From assembly GCF_026262505.1 (NCBI RefSeq), contig NC_067206.1, positions 29,155,896 to 29,219,895 of the forward strand: 64,000 bases of DNA, given 5' to 3'. The notes below the pieces were generated by a model that did no database searches, was not told the origin of the DNA, and worked only from the letters and a program-made list of their open reading frames with translations. Below, piece after piece: positions 63,047 through 64,000 of the stretch. The stretch comes from Trichomonas vaginalis G3. Taxonomy: Eukaryota > Parabasalia > Trichomonadida > Trichomonadidae. Each line of letters begins with the position of its first letter. The first letter of the stretch is position 1. The position numbers were made by a program, and so were the translations under genes.

Positions 63047-63979
63047 TTAATATGCTATTAAAATCATCTCAATAATGAGTCCATCCTTTCCGTCTTTGGA
63101 TAGCACAACATTTTTCATTGAAGAAGGTTCAACAAGTCTTATGTTAAACTTACTGACAAAGTTTGTTATACTATAATGCTTCGGCGGCGAATACATGTAG
63201 TTTGAAAGACATAATATAGATTCTTCAGCAAATTCACTCATACTGGATTTTATAACAATGTTCTCACGAGACCAAATACCACCAATTGACAATCTTGTAA
63301 GCAATCCTGCTGAACCTTCTACTGTAAACGTCGATGGTAACATTCCACGAAGGTCATCTATTGACATCTTTGAGTCACTGTATTTAAATATTTTCTTAAA
63401 GCAATCGTCATTATCTAACCATGCAATAGCTTTGAAGTTTTCATTCGAATATACATCTGCTTCATTAAATGTAAAACCTGACTTCTTTGCAGAGATGACT
63501 TTAAAATCTATTGAGTTTGTTTCAAAATTATATGCTATGGTAACTTCTGAAGGTAATGGATGTCCTTCCGCAGTCAGTTGTTCTCTCACTACCGTTTGAA
63601 GCTTTGTATTAAAAACTTTCATGTCATCTCCTGTATCTAAGTTCACATACACAGCAACAGGGAAACTATCTTGCTTCTTTGTTTCATCATTATATCTCAA
63701 AACATTAAAGTTCTTCAATAATATTGTTCTTCCTGCTGGAATACTTCGAACCTGTCTTATTTCAATAGCTTTCTCACCTCCTACATACTCTACCCAGTGT
63801 CTTAGATATTCATAAGTATACTGACTTTCTTGAATTTTGGTTGGTTTCATCATAACATGTTCATAGTATATATTTATACTCTTGTCAGTTAGACTCGGTG
63901 CTATGTTCTGAATATTTCTGACTTGCATTTTTAATGGAGATAAAATGAAGCATTTAATACATGACGTAGATGAAGACAT
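63047..63979 (-). CDS. Uncharacterised ~300-aa protein of element C, possible minor capsid protein
   Basis: An open frame of 310 codons from MSSSTSCIKCF, or 293 from the Met at 63928 (MQVRNIQNIAPSL), the latter being more plausible. It is strand-rich throughout with few charged helices (IPAGRTILLKNFNVL, FPVAVYVNLDTGDDM, GLLTRLSIGGIW, GLIIEMILIAY at the end). Size and position beside small basic proteins would fit a penton-type minor capsid protein of a Polinton, but no motif proves it. Confidence 0.4.
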   Translation of the reverse strand: MSSSTSCIKCFILSPLKMQVRNIQNIAPSLTDKSINIYYEHVMMKPTKIQESQYTYEYLRHWVEYVGGEKAIEIRQVRSIPAGRTILLKNFNVLRYNDETKKQDSFPVAVYVNLDTGDDMKVFNTKLQTVVREQLTAEGHPLPSEVTIAYNFETNSIDFKVISAKKSGFTFNEADVYSNENFKAIAWLDNDDCFKKIFKYSDSKMSIDDLRGMLPSTFTVEGSAGLLTRLSIGGIWSRENIVIKSSMSEFAEESILCLSNYMYSPPKHYSITNFVSKFNIRLVEPSSMKNVVLSKDGKDGLIIEMILIAY

Positions 63980-64000
63980 GAATGAAAGCAGTGAAAAGCT

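Larger units (their letters stand above)
61584..64000. mobile_element. Maverick-type element C, left end, continuing past the window
   Basis: It starts within B's large gene. A terminal hairpin lies at 61596-61638: arms TATCTTGGGTA and TTACCCAAGATA around a GC-rich loop, echoing the hairpin-rich ends of A and B but with a different sequence. It carries four tightly packed minus-strand genes that look whole. No shared gene with A or B is seen, so it is another family. Confidence 0.5.

Overview
The window looks like nuclear DNA of a parabasalid protist, a trichomonad of the Trichomonas/Tritrichomonas kind. The reasons are: very AT-rich spacers; short intron-less genes with very short leaders, several with a TCA(T)(A/T) initiator-like motif just upstream of the ATG; a protein with a winged-helix initiator-binding-like domain; a Pmp-like surface protein; a saposin-repeat protein; and heavy colonisation by Maverick/Polinton, MULE-like and integrase-type transposons. 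Species cannot be fixed from the sequence alone.

Layout. 1-6.6 kb is the end of one Maverick/Polinton (A), a broken fossil with capsid-type gene remains and one whole 322-aa ORF. 6.9-14.9 kb is an 8-kb integrase-type transposon with ~0.78-kb terminal inverted repeats and a 15-bp target duplication. It has taken in a MULE transposase gene and two MULE-derived non-autonomous copies, one of them swollen by a 121-bp tandem repeat. 15.4-19.2 kb is host sequence: a nitroreductase-like gene, a small membrane protein and a calcineurin-like phosphoesterase. 19.2-32.5 kb is one giant minus-strand gene: a beta-helix-like N-terminus, about 12 kb of Ser/Glu/Thr-coding repeat, then a transmembrane anchor. 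32.5-46.6 kb is repeat-rich. It holds a third MULE-derived copy flanked by perfect 90-bp direct repeats, a 52-bp satellite, a MULE pseudogene, an FYR-domain gene split by an element flanked by perfect 81-bp direct repeats, and long minisatellites. 46.6-51.6 kb is a compact host gene cluster: tRNA-Ala(CGC), an ER-retained PDI-like protein, an initiator-binding-domain/SH2-like protein, a possible Nudix-like protein and a four-domain saposin protein. 52.1-64 kb is Maverick B, cut into by a third Maverick (C) at about 61.58 kb.

Most notable. (1) A 437-aa protein seems to join an initiator-binding winged helix to an SH2-like C-terminus, an arrangement like STAT/CBL. (2) Two insertions are bounded by exact 90- and 81-bp direct repeats abutting the element ends, while sister copies carry 8-10 bp duplications. 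(3) The giant surface-protein gene shows hierarchical higher-order repeats. (4) The terminal segments of Mavericks A and B face outward on either side of the 45-kb host segment.

How the genes work together: the host genes do not form an obvious pathway. The Maverick parts (major capsid-like, large glutamine-rich virion-type, SF3 helicase, DNA methyltransferase and small basic proteins) are the usual kit of such elements, here mostly broken. No database search was run; family calls rest on motifs read by eye.
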